Source: an uncultured Saprospiraceae bacterium
Lineage (GTDB): Bacteria > Bacteroidota > Bacteroidia > Chitinophagales > Saprospiraceae
Assembly: GCA_937959275.1 (NCBI GenBank)
Contig: CALGLU010000050.1
Location: forward strand, 1-33,986
Direction of reading: 5' to 3'
Length of the DNA stretch: 33,986 bases
Under the pieces are notes generated by a model. The model saw only the letters and a program-made list of their open reading frames with translations, was not told the origin of the DNA and did not search any database. The position numbers were made by a program, and so were the translations under genes. Of the stretch, positions 24,057 through 33,931 are shown piece by piece. The stretch's first letter is position 1; every line of letters starts with the position of its first letter.

Positions 24057-25709
24057 ATGACATCAAGACTAAGCTATAAATCGATGCTTTTTATAGGACT
24101 AGCATTAGCTATTTCATGTTTTTTGAAATGTGATTTGACAACTACGTCCTCTGAAGAACCTAAAACACCGAACATCATATATATCATGTCCGATGATCAC
24201 GCCGCTCATGCGATTGGTGCCTACAATCAGCGATTGGCAAGCGTCAATCCGACACCAACCTTGGACAAGCTAGCCAATGAAGGCATGTTATTTACCAATG
24301 TGTTTTGTACGAATTCCATTTGCACACCGAGCCGAGCCACTATTTTAACAGGGCAGTATTCGCAGACAAATGGTGTTCTTGATTTAGATGGCAGCCTACC
24401 CGAAGCACGTCAATATTTACCAACAGAATTAAAACGCCTTGGCTATCAAACTGCAGTGATTGGCAAGTGGCATTTAAAAGAAGCTCCAGAAGCATTTGAT
24501 TATTACAATGTTTTACCTGTACAAGGCAACTACTTTGATCCTATTTTTTACACTCGCGAAAAAGCAGATACTAGCTATGTATTTAATTTTCGCAACGGCA
24601 TTAAAAGAGAAATCAATGTAAGTCAATACACAGGCCATTCATCTGATGTCATAACGGACTTAAGCTTGGATTGGCTGGAACATAAAAGAAAAAAAGACCA
24701 AGCCTTTTTCTTAATGCATCAATATAAAGCACCACATGATCATTTTGAATATGCCCCTCGATATGAAGACTATCTTGCCGACACATTTATTCCTGAACCC
24801 GCTAGTCTGTATAAGCAAGATCAATTTGGATCAGAGGCTGTCAGAGGAAAACATGATTCATTAATCCATCAAATAGGCACGTCAATTTCTGACCGCCATC
24901 TTCACAGAAATTATACACAGTACTATAACATTGAGACAAAACCCAGAGACAAAGCAACATCAGAGGCCTATCAAGAATACACGAAAAGATACCTAAGATG
25001 TGTCAAAGGCATAGATGATAATTTAGAGAGATTATTCGCCTATTTAAAAGAAAACAACTTATGGGAAAATACGATCATAGTCTATACCGCGGACCAAGGC
25101 ATGATGCTTGGCGAACATGACTATATGGACAAGCGCTGGATGTATGAAGAATCCTTGCGCATGCCATTCATCATTTCCTATCCAAAGGGAATACAAGCTG
25201 GTAGTCAATCAGATTTATTAATCAACAATACTGACTTTGCACCGACTCTCATAGAATTAGCAGGCGGACAAACACCCTCCTATATGCAAGGCAAAAGTTT
25301 TGCAAATACGCTAAAAGGCAATTCAGAATTGGAATGGAGAGAAGCAACGTATTATCGCTATTGGATGCATCTAGTCCATCATGACGTCCCTGCACACTTT
25401 GGGATACGGACTAAAGATTACAAACTAATTTATTATTATGCTGATCATTACAAACCTGAAAAAAATGGTCAAAAAACGATGAACTGGCAAGCTCAATCGT
25501 TCACCATCCGACCTACTCCTGTTGCATGGGAATTCTATGATTTAAATAAAGACCCAAAAGAACTCAATAACAGGTATGAAGATGAAGCATATCAAGATAC
25601 AATTGCACATTTAAAAAGGAAGTTAATTCGATTGCGCAACGAGCTCAATGAAACAGATGATCGCTATCCACATCTGAAAAAAAGAATTGAACGTCACTGG
25701 AATTTATAA
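24057..25709 (+). CDS. Type I formylglycine sulfatase of the galactan module
   Basis: 550 residues with a signal or lipoprotein sequence (LALAISC, Cys21). Metal-binding NIIYIMSDDHAAHAIGAY, the formylglycine motif CTPSRATILTG with Cys89, VIGKWHL, and YTADQGMMLGEHDYMDKRWMYEES are all present. The HQYKAPHDHFEYAPRY region shapes the substrate site and differs from the two other sulfatases here, so the three belong to different subfamilies. It is co-transcribed with the GH117 gene and ends 10 bases before the convergent cycloisomerase gene. The context predicts removal of sulfate from agar, porphyran or carrageenan oligosaccharides before exo-cleavage. The exact sulfate position cannot be read from sequence. 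Confidence 0.92.
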   Translation: MTSRLSYKSMLFIGLALAISCFLKCDLTTTSSEEPKTPNIIYIMSDDHAAHAIGAYNQRLASVNPTPTLDKLANEGMLFTNVFCTNSICTPSRATILTGQYSQTNGVLDLDGSLPEARQYLPTELKRLGYQTAVIGKWHLKEAPEAFDYYNVLPVQGNYFDPIFYTREKADTSYVFNFRNGIKREINVSQYTGHSSDVITDLSLDWLEHKRKKDQAFFLMHQYKAPHDHFEYAPRYEDYLADTFIPEPASLYKQDQFGSEAVRGKHDSLIHQIGTSISDRHLHRNYTQYYNIETKPRDKATSEAYQEYTKRYLRCVKGIDDNLERLFAYLKENNLWENTIIVYTADQGMMLGEHDYMDKRWMYEESLRMPFIISYPKGIQAGSQSDLLINNTDFAPTLIELAGGQTPSYMQGKSFANTLKGNSELEWREATYYRYWMHLVHHDVPAHFGIRTKDYKLIYYYADHYKPEKNGQKTMNWQAQSFTIRPTPVAWEFYDLNKDPKELNNRYEDEAYQDTIAHLKRKLIRLRNELNETDDRYPHLKKRIERHWNL

Positions 25710-25719
25710 TTATCAAAGA

Positions 25720-26853
25720 TCAGATCACCTGACTATACTTTTCCAACACCTCTTCATGTAAGTCAAAGCCTAATCCTGGCTTATCCGAAATCGTAAATTC
25801 ACCATTCACAAAAGTCATATCCGACGAGGTCAGTTCTTCTCTTAGTTTATTTTCTGTCCTGTCATACTCAATCAACGCCATCGGAGCCATCATTCGACCT
25901 GGCAGCAAATCAAGATTCGCAATAAAATGAGCTGCAGCCGCAAGGGCAATCCCAGTGCCCCAAGTATGTGGCACGATCTCCACACCATACACTGATGCCA
26001 ATGTCGCTATACGCTTTGCCTCTGTCAGTCCTCCCGTCGCACAAATATCCGGCTGTGCTATATCAACAGCGCGAGCTTGAAATAAACGCTGAAACCCAAA
26101 GCGTAAATATTCACATTCTCCACCGGCAATCGGAATACTCGTCTTTTGCCTGAGCTCTGCATACTGATTATAATATTCAGGAGATACCGGTTCCTCAAAC
26201 CAAGATATGTTATACTCTTCTACAGCCTTCGCTAAAGCAATGGCTTCTCTAAGATTATAGGCATGATTCGAATCAATCATCAATTGGACATCTCGACCAA
26301 TCGCTTGTCGAACCGCTTTGACATATTCAATATCTTGCTCCACGCCAAGCCCCACTTTCATTTTCATGGCTTTATAGCCGAGCTCCGCATAACGTTTTGC
26401 TTCATTCGGCAATGACTGACTCAAATCATCCCGATCATTAAAATACATGCCTGTCGCATAAGGAATAATCGAGTCTCGCTTTTTGCCGCCCAGCAATTGA
26501 TGGACTGGCTGATCTAAAACCCTGCCTTTCAGATCCCATAAGGCGACATCTATTGCACTCATCGCAGAGACCAACACGCCACTCCGCGAAAAATCCAAAG
26601 TCCTCCGATACATAACGCCCCAAATCGTCTCGGTCTCCAATGGATTGAGATCCATGATATATTGTGAAAGATGTTCAATCCCTGCTTTAATGATTGTCGC
26701 CGGTCCATACCCTTCACCCCAGCCCACATGACCTGAGTCACTTGTAATTTTGACAATACATATGTTGCGCTCCGAATAGGCCCATTGAGAAAAATAAAAA
26801 CTGTCTTCCAATTTATCCGTTAATATGTAAGTCTGTATAGCTGCGATCTTCAT
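25720..26853 (-). CDS. Enolase-superfamily enzyme, probably 3,6-anhydrogalactonate cycloisomerase
   Basis: 377 residues of the mandelate racemase/muconate lactonizing group. The catalytic KxK motif is Lys164-Met-Lys166 (MKMKVG). Metal ligands are Asp194 (DSN), Glu220 or Glu221 (FEEP) and Glu246 (GGECE). His296 in PHTWGTG is a second general acid/base candidate. The N-terminal capping domain contains SERNICIVKITSDSGHVGWGEG. No signal peptide. In the anhydrogalactose pathway the aldonate made by the dehydrogenase is ring-opened by an enolase-superfamily cycloisomerase to 2-keto-3-deoxy-galactonate, and the convergent genes for dehydrogenase and GH117 fit this. Sugar-acid dehydratases (galactonate, fuconate) share the motifs and are the alternative. 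The upstream DUF5107 gene is 33 bases away on the same strand. Confidence 0.85.
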   Translation of the reverse strand: MKIAAIQTYILTDKLEDSFYFSQWAYSERNICIVKITSDSGHVGWGEGYGPATIIKAGIEHLSQYIMDLNPLETETIWGVMYRRTLDFSRSGVLVSAMSAIDVALWDLKGRVLDQPVHQLLGGKKRDSIIPYATGMYFNDRDDLSQSLPNEAKRYAELGYKAMKMKVGLGVEQDIEYVKAVRQAIGRDVQLMIDSNHAYNLREAIALAKAVEEYNISWFEEPVSPEYYNQYAELRQKTSIPIAGGECEYLRFGFQRLFQARAVDIAQPDICATGGLTEAKRIATLASVYGVEIVPHTWGTGIALAAAAHFIANLDLLPGRMMAPMALIEYDRTENKLREELTSSDMTFVNGEFTISDKPGLGFDLHEEVLEKYSQVI

Positions 26854-26886
26854 AAGCTAATAAATCATTTAATGAGTAGTGTAAAC

Positions 26887-29800
26887 TTAATTAAGCTCAG
26901 ACAACATGTGCCTTGCCCAAGCATGTCCTGGATTATATTCGATAGTCTTACTAAAATATTCGATGGCTTTATTTTTATCATTCCCGCTAAGCTCAGTCAA
27001 GCCTAATAAATAATTTGCCCGTGCCATTCGCTTATTCTCATTGAGATTGCCACCAAACTTGGAGAAAAAATCTATCTCTTCTTTCTTCTTAAGTAATTTA
27101 TTTCCCTCTTCCTTCATCTCCTCTACCAAGGATTTTGATTTCTCTTTTTCACCAAGCTGCCTTAGCGCCATCGCTTTTTGATAATTATATTCTGCACTCT
27201 TCACCTCAATAGCAGTTGATTTTCTGTAAGACTCATTAGCCTTTTCTTTGTTGCCTAGTTTGCTATAGGCTTGTCCTTGCAGATAAAATATTTGTGCTCT
27301 TCGTTCTGATTTCTCATCTCTGCCTATCGATTGATTTTCTGGATATAGATCTGCAGCCTCAAAATCAGACAGTGCCAGCGACCAATTTTTTTCGTTCAAA
27401 TATTTCATCCCTCTCAGTAACATTGCATCCACATAGGTATCATGTAAATTACCTCTGCCTTCTCGTCGATTGAAGTAATTATTCGTGAGGATATCTATTG
27501 CATTATCATACTCACCCATCGCTATAGACACTTCTGCTTCTTTGATTAAAGGGGCCATATGTTGAGTAATGACGTCATGATTTGTGTTTAGCATTTTATA
27601 TCTTTTATCAATGGGTGCACCTCGTTGCTCATAGAGCTCATCCAACTCTAAAAAATATCTAGGTTGATTAGGATCGTGGCTAATCGCTTGTTCATAATAG
27701 TTGATAGCTGTTTCGATATCTTCATTCGTTTGATAGTAGCCCCAACCTAGATTTCTTAGCGCAATTGACATGCTCGGATCGGTCGCAACTGCCTCTTCCC
27801 AATGTTGAATTGCTTTTTCTGGTTGTTTGTCATATAGAATATTACCTAAATAATAACTTGCCTTTGCATCTGAGCTATCATAGCTTAATGCAGTTTCAAA
27901 TATCTTTCTTGATTCGTGACGAAATGGGAAACAATAATCTGTAGAGTGTAGAGCTCCATTTTTAAAATGCTGCATTGCCATGATTTTATCACCAGACAGA
28001 TCAGCAAGATATCCTAGGTAATAATGTATCGTCGGATACTTGGCAAGCTTATCATTATTTGAAATGGCTGCTGATGACAATATCTCATTTGCTTCTTCTA
28101 GTAATCCTGCATTCATATAGCCTACTGCTAATTCAAGATAGGACTCTGGATTGTCACGCATCATCAGTTTGAGATTATCACTTTCCTGATTGTTATCTTT
28201 TAACAATGTGATTTCGTTGTGTCCCCAAAAGTTGAGGATATCTTTATCAAGAACGTCATCAGCGACAGCCATAGCCTCTTCAGCTTTGCTCATTTTTCTG
28301 AGCAGGCTTGTTTTGAGATTGAGCGCATTTAGATTAGATGCGTTCATGCTCAATGATCTATCTAATTCAATTAAGGCTTGGTCGAGTTCATCTCTAGATG
28401 TTGATATTTGTGCCAGGTGAAAATAGGCTGCAGAGGAGAAATCATGATCCCAAGCAGCACGATATAGTGTATCATATGCGGCCTCCGTTTTGCCTTGGGC
28501 TTTTAGGATTAATCCCAGATGATAGAAGGCTTCACATTCACGAGGTCGGGTATAATTTTTTGTTAGTCGTACCAAGGCTTTTCTGAAATAATTTGCTGCT
28601 TCATCATAAGCGCCCTTTTCTTTTAAGATGAGGCCCATCTGCGTATTCGTTCGCGTATCTAATGGATCCCTTTTCAAGGCTTGCTTAAAGTAGTCTTGCG
28701 GATCGATACGAGCGTTGTGAAATTGTTTGATGCGCAATCCAGTTAAATATAATTCTTCAATGCTAGCTATGTCAGTTGGTTTTTGTGGTGGGCTGACTTC
28801 CTCAGGTAAAGGAACATCCCTGTCAATTTTTTCAGGACGGTAACTTAAAAGTAAATTTTCATTTTGATCGTATAAGGTTAACTCAAGTTCAGTTTCATCC
28901 GCAATGTCACTTACTTTGACTGTGTGGCTAAAGGGATGGGCTGGTGATATATCTATTTGCTTGTCAAAAATAACCTTGTCACTGTTTTTGAGTTCGAGCC
29001 TGGCGTTTTTGTGCTCGCTTGTGGTGTTTGCGGCTAGCCGTATCTCCTGAGGTGACGAGGTGGACAGCGTGAGCAGGCCATTGAGAGTGGCAGTAGAGGC
29101 ACCTTGAGATTCTCGCATGGGGTACCAGTATTGCTTAAATGCTTTGACTTCATAAGGTTTAATCCAACTGTAATCGGGTTGGTTATCTGAGTAGGCGCCT
29201 GACATGACTTCAGCATAGGGTCCATCATTATCGGTCAGGACCTTGGTGTCCCAAATCGAATTATTCCCCCATTCCCAAAGCTTCGCTCCCTTGACGATAT
29301 GAGGATTGCCGACTAGCATAGTCCCTGCTTTTTTTCCGTGATCATAGCCTGCTAAAAAGCCTTCCTTGATATCATGTGCAAAGAGGGAGTTGGGGCCTGG
29401 ATGATTTTTCCACCAGCTCGCATCTATATTATTTTCGTAATAGCTATTACCACGGTAGGCTTCCTTTGTGACTGGCCAATGAGCAAAACTATTTTTAGCG
29501 TGAAAGACGGCAACATTTGTACTCGGTGGGAAGATGACTTGGTAATCATCATTGACGTGAGTCGCCACATTCGCCCAATATAAAATTGAATTTGTATTCT
29601 CCGTGCTATTGATCATGCGACCATCGAGTTCTATGTACGACTTGCCTGGAAAAAGAGTGATACCGAAGGTCCACTTCATTCTGTGACGCAGTTCTGTCTC
29701 TCCAAACCATAATGTAGCGCTACCATCTTCGTTTTGTGTCATGGTGTAATCGACTGGCATATTGGTGGTTGCTCGATGATGATGAAAGACGCAAAATTCG

Positions 29801-30228
29801 ATTCCGCCAGAGATCCATGCACCGAGCATGCCGATGTGGGCTGGCTTTATAACATGTTGTCGATAAAAGATTTCATAGCCATTTGTCTTGTCTGTCGCAT
29901 AGAATAATCGGCCGCCTATCTCTGGAAGTATACACAGCTTGATGTACTCATTTTCAATGTAAACTGCTTTGTACGATTTATTGCTTTTTCTGTTTGTGAA
30001 ATCATCTTCCAAAGGGTAAGGATACAGGACGCGGCTCGCTCCTTGGTAAGAATCATTTTTGAAAAACATTGGATTTTTTTCAGGTGGATCCACGTGATAG
30101 GTAGGCAGAACTAATTCTTCCTCCCATATATTCACTGTTCCCACTTGTGAGATGAGTTGAGTAGAAATGGAAATTACTAAAACAACAGTCAGGTAAATTA
30201 AATATTTAGCATTCTTGTAAAAACTCAT
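26887..30228 (-). CDS. Exported DUF5107 and tetratricopeptide-repeat protein
   Basis: 1113 residues with a signal peptide (LIYLTVVLVISISTQLISQ). Residues about 30-370 match the DUF5107 domain, a carbohydrate-active-enzyme-like beta-sandwich: SYKAVYIENEYIKLCILPEIGGRLFYATDKTNGYEIFYR, then HIGMLGAWISGGIEFCVFHHHRATT. A short beta module follows (about 380-465). From about 490 to the end the chain is TPR repeats, for example LDTRTNTQMGLILKEKGAYDEAANYFRKAL and the final KNKAIEYFSKTIEYNPGHAWARHML. The combination is found in marine Bacteroidota glycan loci; the biochemical role is not established. The EIGGRL and HHH elements suggest sugar recognition like aldose epimerase-type folds (inference). It is transcribed together with, or just after, the CRTAC1-like gene and precedes the cycloisomerase. 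Confidence 0.85.
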   Translation of the reverse strand: MSFYKNAKYLIYLTVVLVISISTQLISQVGTVNIWEEELVLPTYHVDPPEKNPMFFKNDSYQGASRVLYPYPLEDDFTNRKSNKSYKAVYIENEYIKLCILPEIGGRLFYATDKTNGYEIFYRQHVIKPAHIGMLGAWISGGIEFCVFHHHRATTNMPVDYTMTQNEDGSATLWFGETELRHRMKWTFGITLFPGKSYIELDGRMINSTENTNSILYWANVATHVNDDYQVIFPPSTNVAVFHAKNSFAHWPVTKEAYRGNSYYENNIDASWWKNHPGPNSLFAHDIKEGFLAGYDHGKKAGTMLVGNPHIVKGAKLWEWGNNSIWDTKVLTDNDGPYAEVMSGAYSDNQPDYSWIKPYEVKAFKQYWYPMRESQGASTATLNGLLTLSTSSPQEIRLAANTTSEHKNARLELKNSDKVIFDKQIDISPAHPFSHTVKVSDIADETELELTLYDQNENLLLSYRPEKIDRDVPLPEEVSPPQKPTDIASIEELYLTGLRIKQFHNARIDPQDYFKQALKRDPLDTRTNTQMGLILKEKGAYDEAANYFRKALVRLTKNYTRPRECEAFYHLGLILKAQGKTEAAYDTLYRAAWDHDFSSAAYFHLAQISTSRDELDQALIELDRSLSMNASNLNALNLKTSLLRKMSKAEEAMAVADDVLDKDILNFWGHNEITLLKDNNQESDNLKLMMRDNPESYLELAVGYMNAGLLEEANEILSSAAISNNDKLAKYPTIHYYLGYLADLSGDKIMAMQHFKNGALHSTDYCFPFRHESRKIFETALSYDSSDAKASYYLGNILYDKQPEKAIQHWEEAVATDPSMSIALRNLGWGYYQTNEDIETAINYYEQAISHDPNQPRYFLELDELYEQRGAPIDKRYKMLNTNHDVITQHMAPLIKEAEVSIAMGEYDNAIDILTNNYFNRREGRGNLHDTYVDAMLLRGMKYLNEKNWSLALSDFEAADLYPENQSIGRDEKSERRAQIFYLQGQAYSKLGNKEKANESYRKSTAIEVKSAEYNYQKAMALRQLGEKEKSKSLVEEMKEEGNKLLKKKEEIDFFSKFGGNLNENKRMARANYLLGLTELSGNDKNKAIEYFSKTIEYNPGHAWARHMLSELN

Positions 30229-30277
30229 GATGACTAAATTTATATTTCTAATAATCCTATCATTTAATAAAGCCGAG

Positions 30278-30336
30278 TCATTCTGAACTCGATTCGGAAT
30301 CTGCCATTTTGAGATCCTGAATCGAGTTCAGGATGA
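30278..30336. repeat. Strong imperfect hairpin with 25-base arms
   Basis: Left arm 30278-30302 (TCATTCTGAACTCGATTCGG...) and right arm 30312-30336 (AGATCCTGAATCGAGTTCAG...) pair at 22 of 25 positions around a 9-base loop. The CTGAACTCGATTCAGGATC core is of the dispersed CCTGAA..TTCAGGAT repeat type found in many bacterial genomes. It sits between two co-directional genes, where it may act as an attenuator or message-stabilising hairpin. No T-run follows on the minus strand, so it is not a plain terminator. Confidence 0.8.
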
Positions 30337-30416
30337 CAGTTCAACGTGTAATATGTTTTACATACCAGAAATTGATCCAGTTCGGCATAACGTGATTCAT
30401 TTTATTTTCATTCGTT

Positions 30417-33400
30417 TTATAATTCTTTATTCCTCTTCGTGACATCAAAATATTGATGTGCTGAATTATTATTAGCAACAATAACTGCGGCTCCTTCTTT
30501 CATTTTTAAATAGCACAAATGTCTGACGTCACCATCCGCAAAGAATCCAGTATCCGTAAACTTCATATAATTAAAGCCTCCATCTTTTTTACCCTTTAGA
30601 AAAATACCAATACCAGCATCTGCGCGGGTTGTTTCTATTTCTGACATGTGGTTATTACCGGCCATTAATAAATCTATTATCCCATCCCCATCAAGATCTT
30701 CAGCGAGTATGCTATTAATCAGACATTGTTGAACACTATTTCCGAAAGGCGTAAAACTAAAGCCTGCACTACCTTCATTATAAAAAATCCCAGACCTGAA
30801 TTCTCTAGCTTCATAATGCAAAGCTGATTTAATACCAGGTCCAATAATATCCGCCAATGCATGATTTGCAAATTCATTATAGGAACCTATTTTACTGGCT
30901 AGATGTGGCATCTGTTGTGCGGTGCAGCTCTTACCTCTGACTGGCACTTCTATTTCATTATAATACTTGGCTAGAAAAATATCCACTGTTCCATTGTAGT
31001 CAAAATCATTTGTATAGACATGAAACGGTTTTTCAGGAGACGCATGAAATTTATAATTTAAACCTAGATTACCGGCTACAATATCTTGATCTCCGTCTTG
31101 ATCTATATCGACAAGGTTAATTGTATTCCACCAGCCAGTAGATTCATGCAGTTGAGGATAGTTGTCAGATCGAATGAGTTGTCCACCATCATTTACAAAC
31201 AATTCAATACCCATCCACTCACCTGTGACTAGTAAGTCAAGATCATCATCATTATCAATATCAGCCCATGAAGCATCCGTTACCATACCTATTGATTCTA
31301 AATCCTCAGCTAGACTTTGCGTAGCTATCTTAAACGAGCCATTTTGATTGACAAGAAGATAACTCATTGGCGTATAGGGATACTTACCTGCGACGACCCG
31401 ACCACCCACAAATAAATCTTGATCTCCATCATGATCAAAATCTGCAGCTTTCACCACAGAGCCAGCCGTGGCCATCATGGGCAGCTGCCCTCGTGATTTG
31501 GAAAATATTCCATTGCCATCATTTATATATAAGCGGTCTTCTAAAAGTCGTGAACCTTCTCTGAATTCATAACTACCACTTGTGACATACAAATCTAAAT
31601 CGCCATCATTATCGGCATCAAAAAAGCATGCGCCTATATCTTCCTTTTGTTTATCAACAGCAAACGGATTCTTCCCTTGCACCTCTACCATCCCGTCACC
31701 TTTACCCATCAACAATCGTCCTGCCTGCGTATGCCCACCACCTAGATACAAATCTTCATAGCCATCATTATTGACATCAGCGGATGCTATGGCCGGTCCT
31801 AGCTGTGACAATTTGTGTGGCAATAATACTTGAAGGGAATAATCATCAAATACGGGATCTAGATGGGAATAGTTAAATGATTGTTCTTTAAACAATTTAG
31901 CAATCGCATTTTTTGATTCAGAATCAATGGGCTCTGTTGCCTCTTGATAGTTTAGCTGTAGCAGTTGGTTCGGTTCGACATTCTGTAATGCTTGGCTCCT
32001 GCCGTCTGGCCAGATGACTTCTACCTTTTCTATCTGCGCACTTGAATGTAAACCTATATGCAGTTTGCTAGACACTGATGACAAAAATCCTCTGGAGTTG
32101 ATCAGTTGTCGATAGATGATTGAGTTGTCTGTGAGATGAACTTTTATTGATGTTCCAATTCCATTTCTATTCTGAGCCGGACCAGTTAATTGTATTTGCA
32201 AATATTCACCTTGATCTTGTTCAACAGCATTATTTTTTAAAAGTGTTGCGGGTTCGTTTATATTATTAATCACAATCTCCAAATCGCCATCATTGTCCAA
32301 GTCCGCATATGCCGCCCCATTCGAAAAGGAAGGGCTTGACTGTGTCCAGCTTGATGACACGTCTTCAAAACTCAGATCACCGTTGTTTTTAAATAAATAA
32401 TTTTCCAACTTCTGTTGAGGAAGCATCTGAGCATAGCTTAAAAAATCTGCATCTGATGGTTTTCTATTTTGACTTCTAAGTAATTGTAGAATTTCTGCAT
32501 TGGCGTCTCGATCTATCACATCTCTAAAGACTCCGTTTGTCACCAGAATATCATTGTAGCCGTCTAAATCAAAATCAGCCAACAAGCATGACCAACTCCA
32601 ATCCGTATTCGCGACCCCAGCAAGATTTGCAATCTCTCTGAACGAACCATTGCCATTATTCAATTGGAGCATATTGTGCATGTATTGATAGTGATAGTCT
32701 TTGTCAACCATCTCTTCAAATCTGCTTTGAGATGTCATACCCATTGTCGTCTTGGATCGTATATAATCTTCCGGATTCATATCAAGTGTATACAAATCTG
32801 GCAAGCCATCATTATTGACGTCTGCGATATCTCCACCCATACTATTGAAAGACATGTGCTTAACTAGCGCAGCACGCTGATCTGAAAATGTACCGTCTTG
32901 ATTATTGATATACGCGAAATCAGGAATTCTAAAATCATTACAGACATAAATGTCAAGCCAGCCGTCCTCATTCAGATCGCCTACTTGTGGATGTAAGCCA
33001 AAGCCTATATCAGGCAATATGCCAGCTTTAATCGATACATCAGCAAATGAACCATTACCCTCATTTTCATAGAGTTTGTCGCTACCCTTAAGCGCCAATG
33101 TAATGGGGTCTTTTGATACATTCGCTAAATCTAAAATCTCTGCTCCTGGATCATCAAAGTCTGGGCTATTCGAAATATAGAGGTCTAAGTCACCATCTCG
33201 ATCATAATCAAAGAAGACGGAATGAATACCTCTATTTTTATCATCAATATTATATTCAGCTGCTCTTTCAGTAAAGCTTGGAATGCCATTATCATCATTC
33301 CCATCATTGACATACAAGATATTTGCAAACGCATCGTCTTCAGTAATCCATCCTCCTCTTGTGATATAGATATCTTGTAAGCCATCATTATTAATGTCGA

Positions 33401-33794
33401 CAATTGTTACACCTACATCAAAGCCCTTTCTTTTTTGAATGCCCACATCTGTGGTGACATCCTCAAATTCTAAATCGCCTTTATTGATGTAAAGAATATT
33501 GTCATACTGGTTGGACACAAAAAATAAATCTTCTAAATCATCATTATTAAAATCTGCAACAGCAACTCCGGCGCCGATATAACTATACATATACTTATAG
33601 TAATTCGACGCTTCTGTTTCTACTAATTTATTTTGAAAATATATTCCAGATTCAGATGAAGAGATTGTTGAAAAAAGTTTGTCCTCCGTATTTGATGAAT
33701 GCATTAGCGTGTCAGAATCATTTTGACATGAATAAGTAATCAGTACAATGAATACCAACCAAAACAAGATTCCCTTCTTAAAATATACATGCAT
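30417..33794 (-). CDS. CRTAC1-like FG-GAP/VCBS repeat lipoprotein with ASPIC/UnbV domain
   Basis: 1125 residues with a lipoprotein signal (LVFIVLITYSC, Cys23). FG-GAP/VCBS units dominate residues 70-520 and 640-1090, each with a Ca-binding D-x-[ND]-x-DG-x2-D loop (DFNNDDLED, DINNDGLQD, DYDRDGDLD, DLNEDGWLD, DVNNDGLPD, DFDLDGYND, DLDNDGDLE, DVNNDGYED, DADNDGDLD, DFDHDGDQD, DIDQDGDQD, DFDYNGTVD, DLDGDGIID). An ASPIC/UnbV domain lies between them at about 530-618 (NRNGIGTSIKVHLTDNS to VEVIWPDGRSQ). The fold is two beta-propellers on the cell surface. Such proteins recur in marine Bacteroidota polysaccharide loci, and binding of glycan or protein partners is a plausible role but unproven. It precedes the DUF5107 gene on the same strand by 188 bases, with a hairpin between. 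Confidence 0.9.
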   Translation of the reverse strand: MHVYFKKGILFWLVFIVLITYSCQNDSDTLMHSSNTEDKLFSTISSSESGIYFQNKLVETEASNYYKYMYSYIGAGVAVADFNNDDLEDLFFVSNQYDNILYINKGDLEFEDVTTDVGIQKRKGFDVGVTIVDINNDGLQDIYITRGGWITEDDAFANILYVNDGNDDNGIPSFTERAAEYNIDDKNRGIHSVFFDYDRDGDLDLYISNSPDFDDPGAEILDLANVSKDPITLALKGSDKLYENEGNGSFADVSIKAGILPDIGFGLHPQVGDLNEDGWLDIYVCNDFRIPDFAYINNQDGTFSDQRAALVKHMSFNSMGGDIADVNNDGLPDLYTLDMNPEDYIRSKTTMGMTSQSRFEEMVDKDYHYQYMHNMLQLNNGNGSFREIANLAGVANTDWSWSCLLADFDLDGYNDILVTNGVFRDVIDRDANAEILQLLRSQNRKPSDADFLSYAQMLPQQKLENYLFKNNGDLSFEDVSSSWTQSSPSFSNGAAYADLDNDGDLEIVINNINEPATLLKNNAVEQDQGEYLQIQLTGPAQNRNGIGTSIKVHLTDNSIIYRQLINSRGFLSSVSSKLHIGLHSSAQIEKVEVIWPDGRSQALQNVEPNQLLQLNYQEATEPIDSESKNAIAKLFKEQSFNYSHLDPVFDDYSLQVLLPHKLSQLGPAIASADVNNDGYEDLYLGGGHTQAGRLLMGKGDGMVEVQGKNPFAVDKQKEDIGACFFDADNDGDLDLYVTSGSYEFREGSRLLEDRLYINDGNGIFSKSRGQLPMMATAGSVVKAADFDHDGDQDLFVGGRVVAGKYPYTPMSYLLVNQNGSFKIATQSLAEDLESIGMVTDASWADIDNDDDLDLLVTGEWMGIELFVNDGGQLIRSDNYPQLHESTGWWNTINLVDIDQDGDQDIVAGNLGLNYKFHASPEKPFHVYTNDFDYNGTVDIFLAKYYNEIEVPVRGKSCTAQQMPHLASKIGSYNEFANHALADIIGPGIKSALHYEAREFRSGIFYNEGSAGFSFTPFGNSVQQCLINSILAEDLDGDGIIDLLMAGNNHMSEIETTRADAGIGIFLKGKKDGGFNYMKFTDTGFFADGDVRHLCYLKMKEGAAVIVANNNSAHQYFDVTKRNKEL

Positions 33795-33856
33795 AGCCTG
33801 ACTCTACTTGTTACATCTTGAAGCTAAAGATTTTTTGTGGGCTGACAAATCGAGTA

Positions 33857-33931
33857 GGAGAAACGAGCAATAATAAAATTGGTCGTTTCGTCCTCTCACA
33901 CCACCCAGCGTACGCCTTACGTACTGGGCGG
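33857..33931 (+). mobile_element. Possible group II intron-associated structured segment (window edge)
   Basis: Two adjacent hairpins: GAAACGA (33860-33866) with TCGTTTC (33883-33889), then after TCCTCTCACA a long stem formed by CCACCCAGCGTACG (33901-33914) and CGTACTGGGCGG (33920-33931). The CGTCCTCTCACACCACC...GGCGG arrangement resembles sequence I associate with group II intron reverse transcriptase/maturase loci. No reverse transcriptase is inside the window, so it would lie to the right or be absent. The recognition is from memory and uncertain; the hairpins themselves are plain. Confidence 0.4.
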
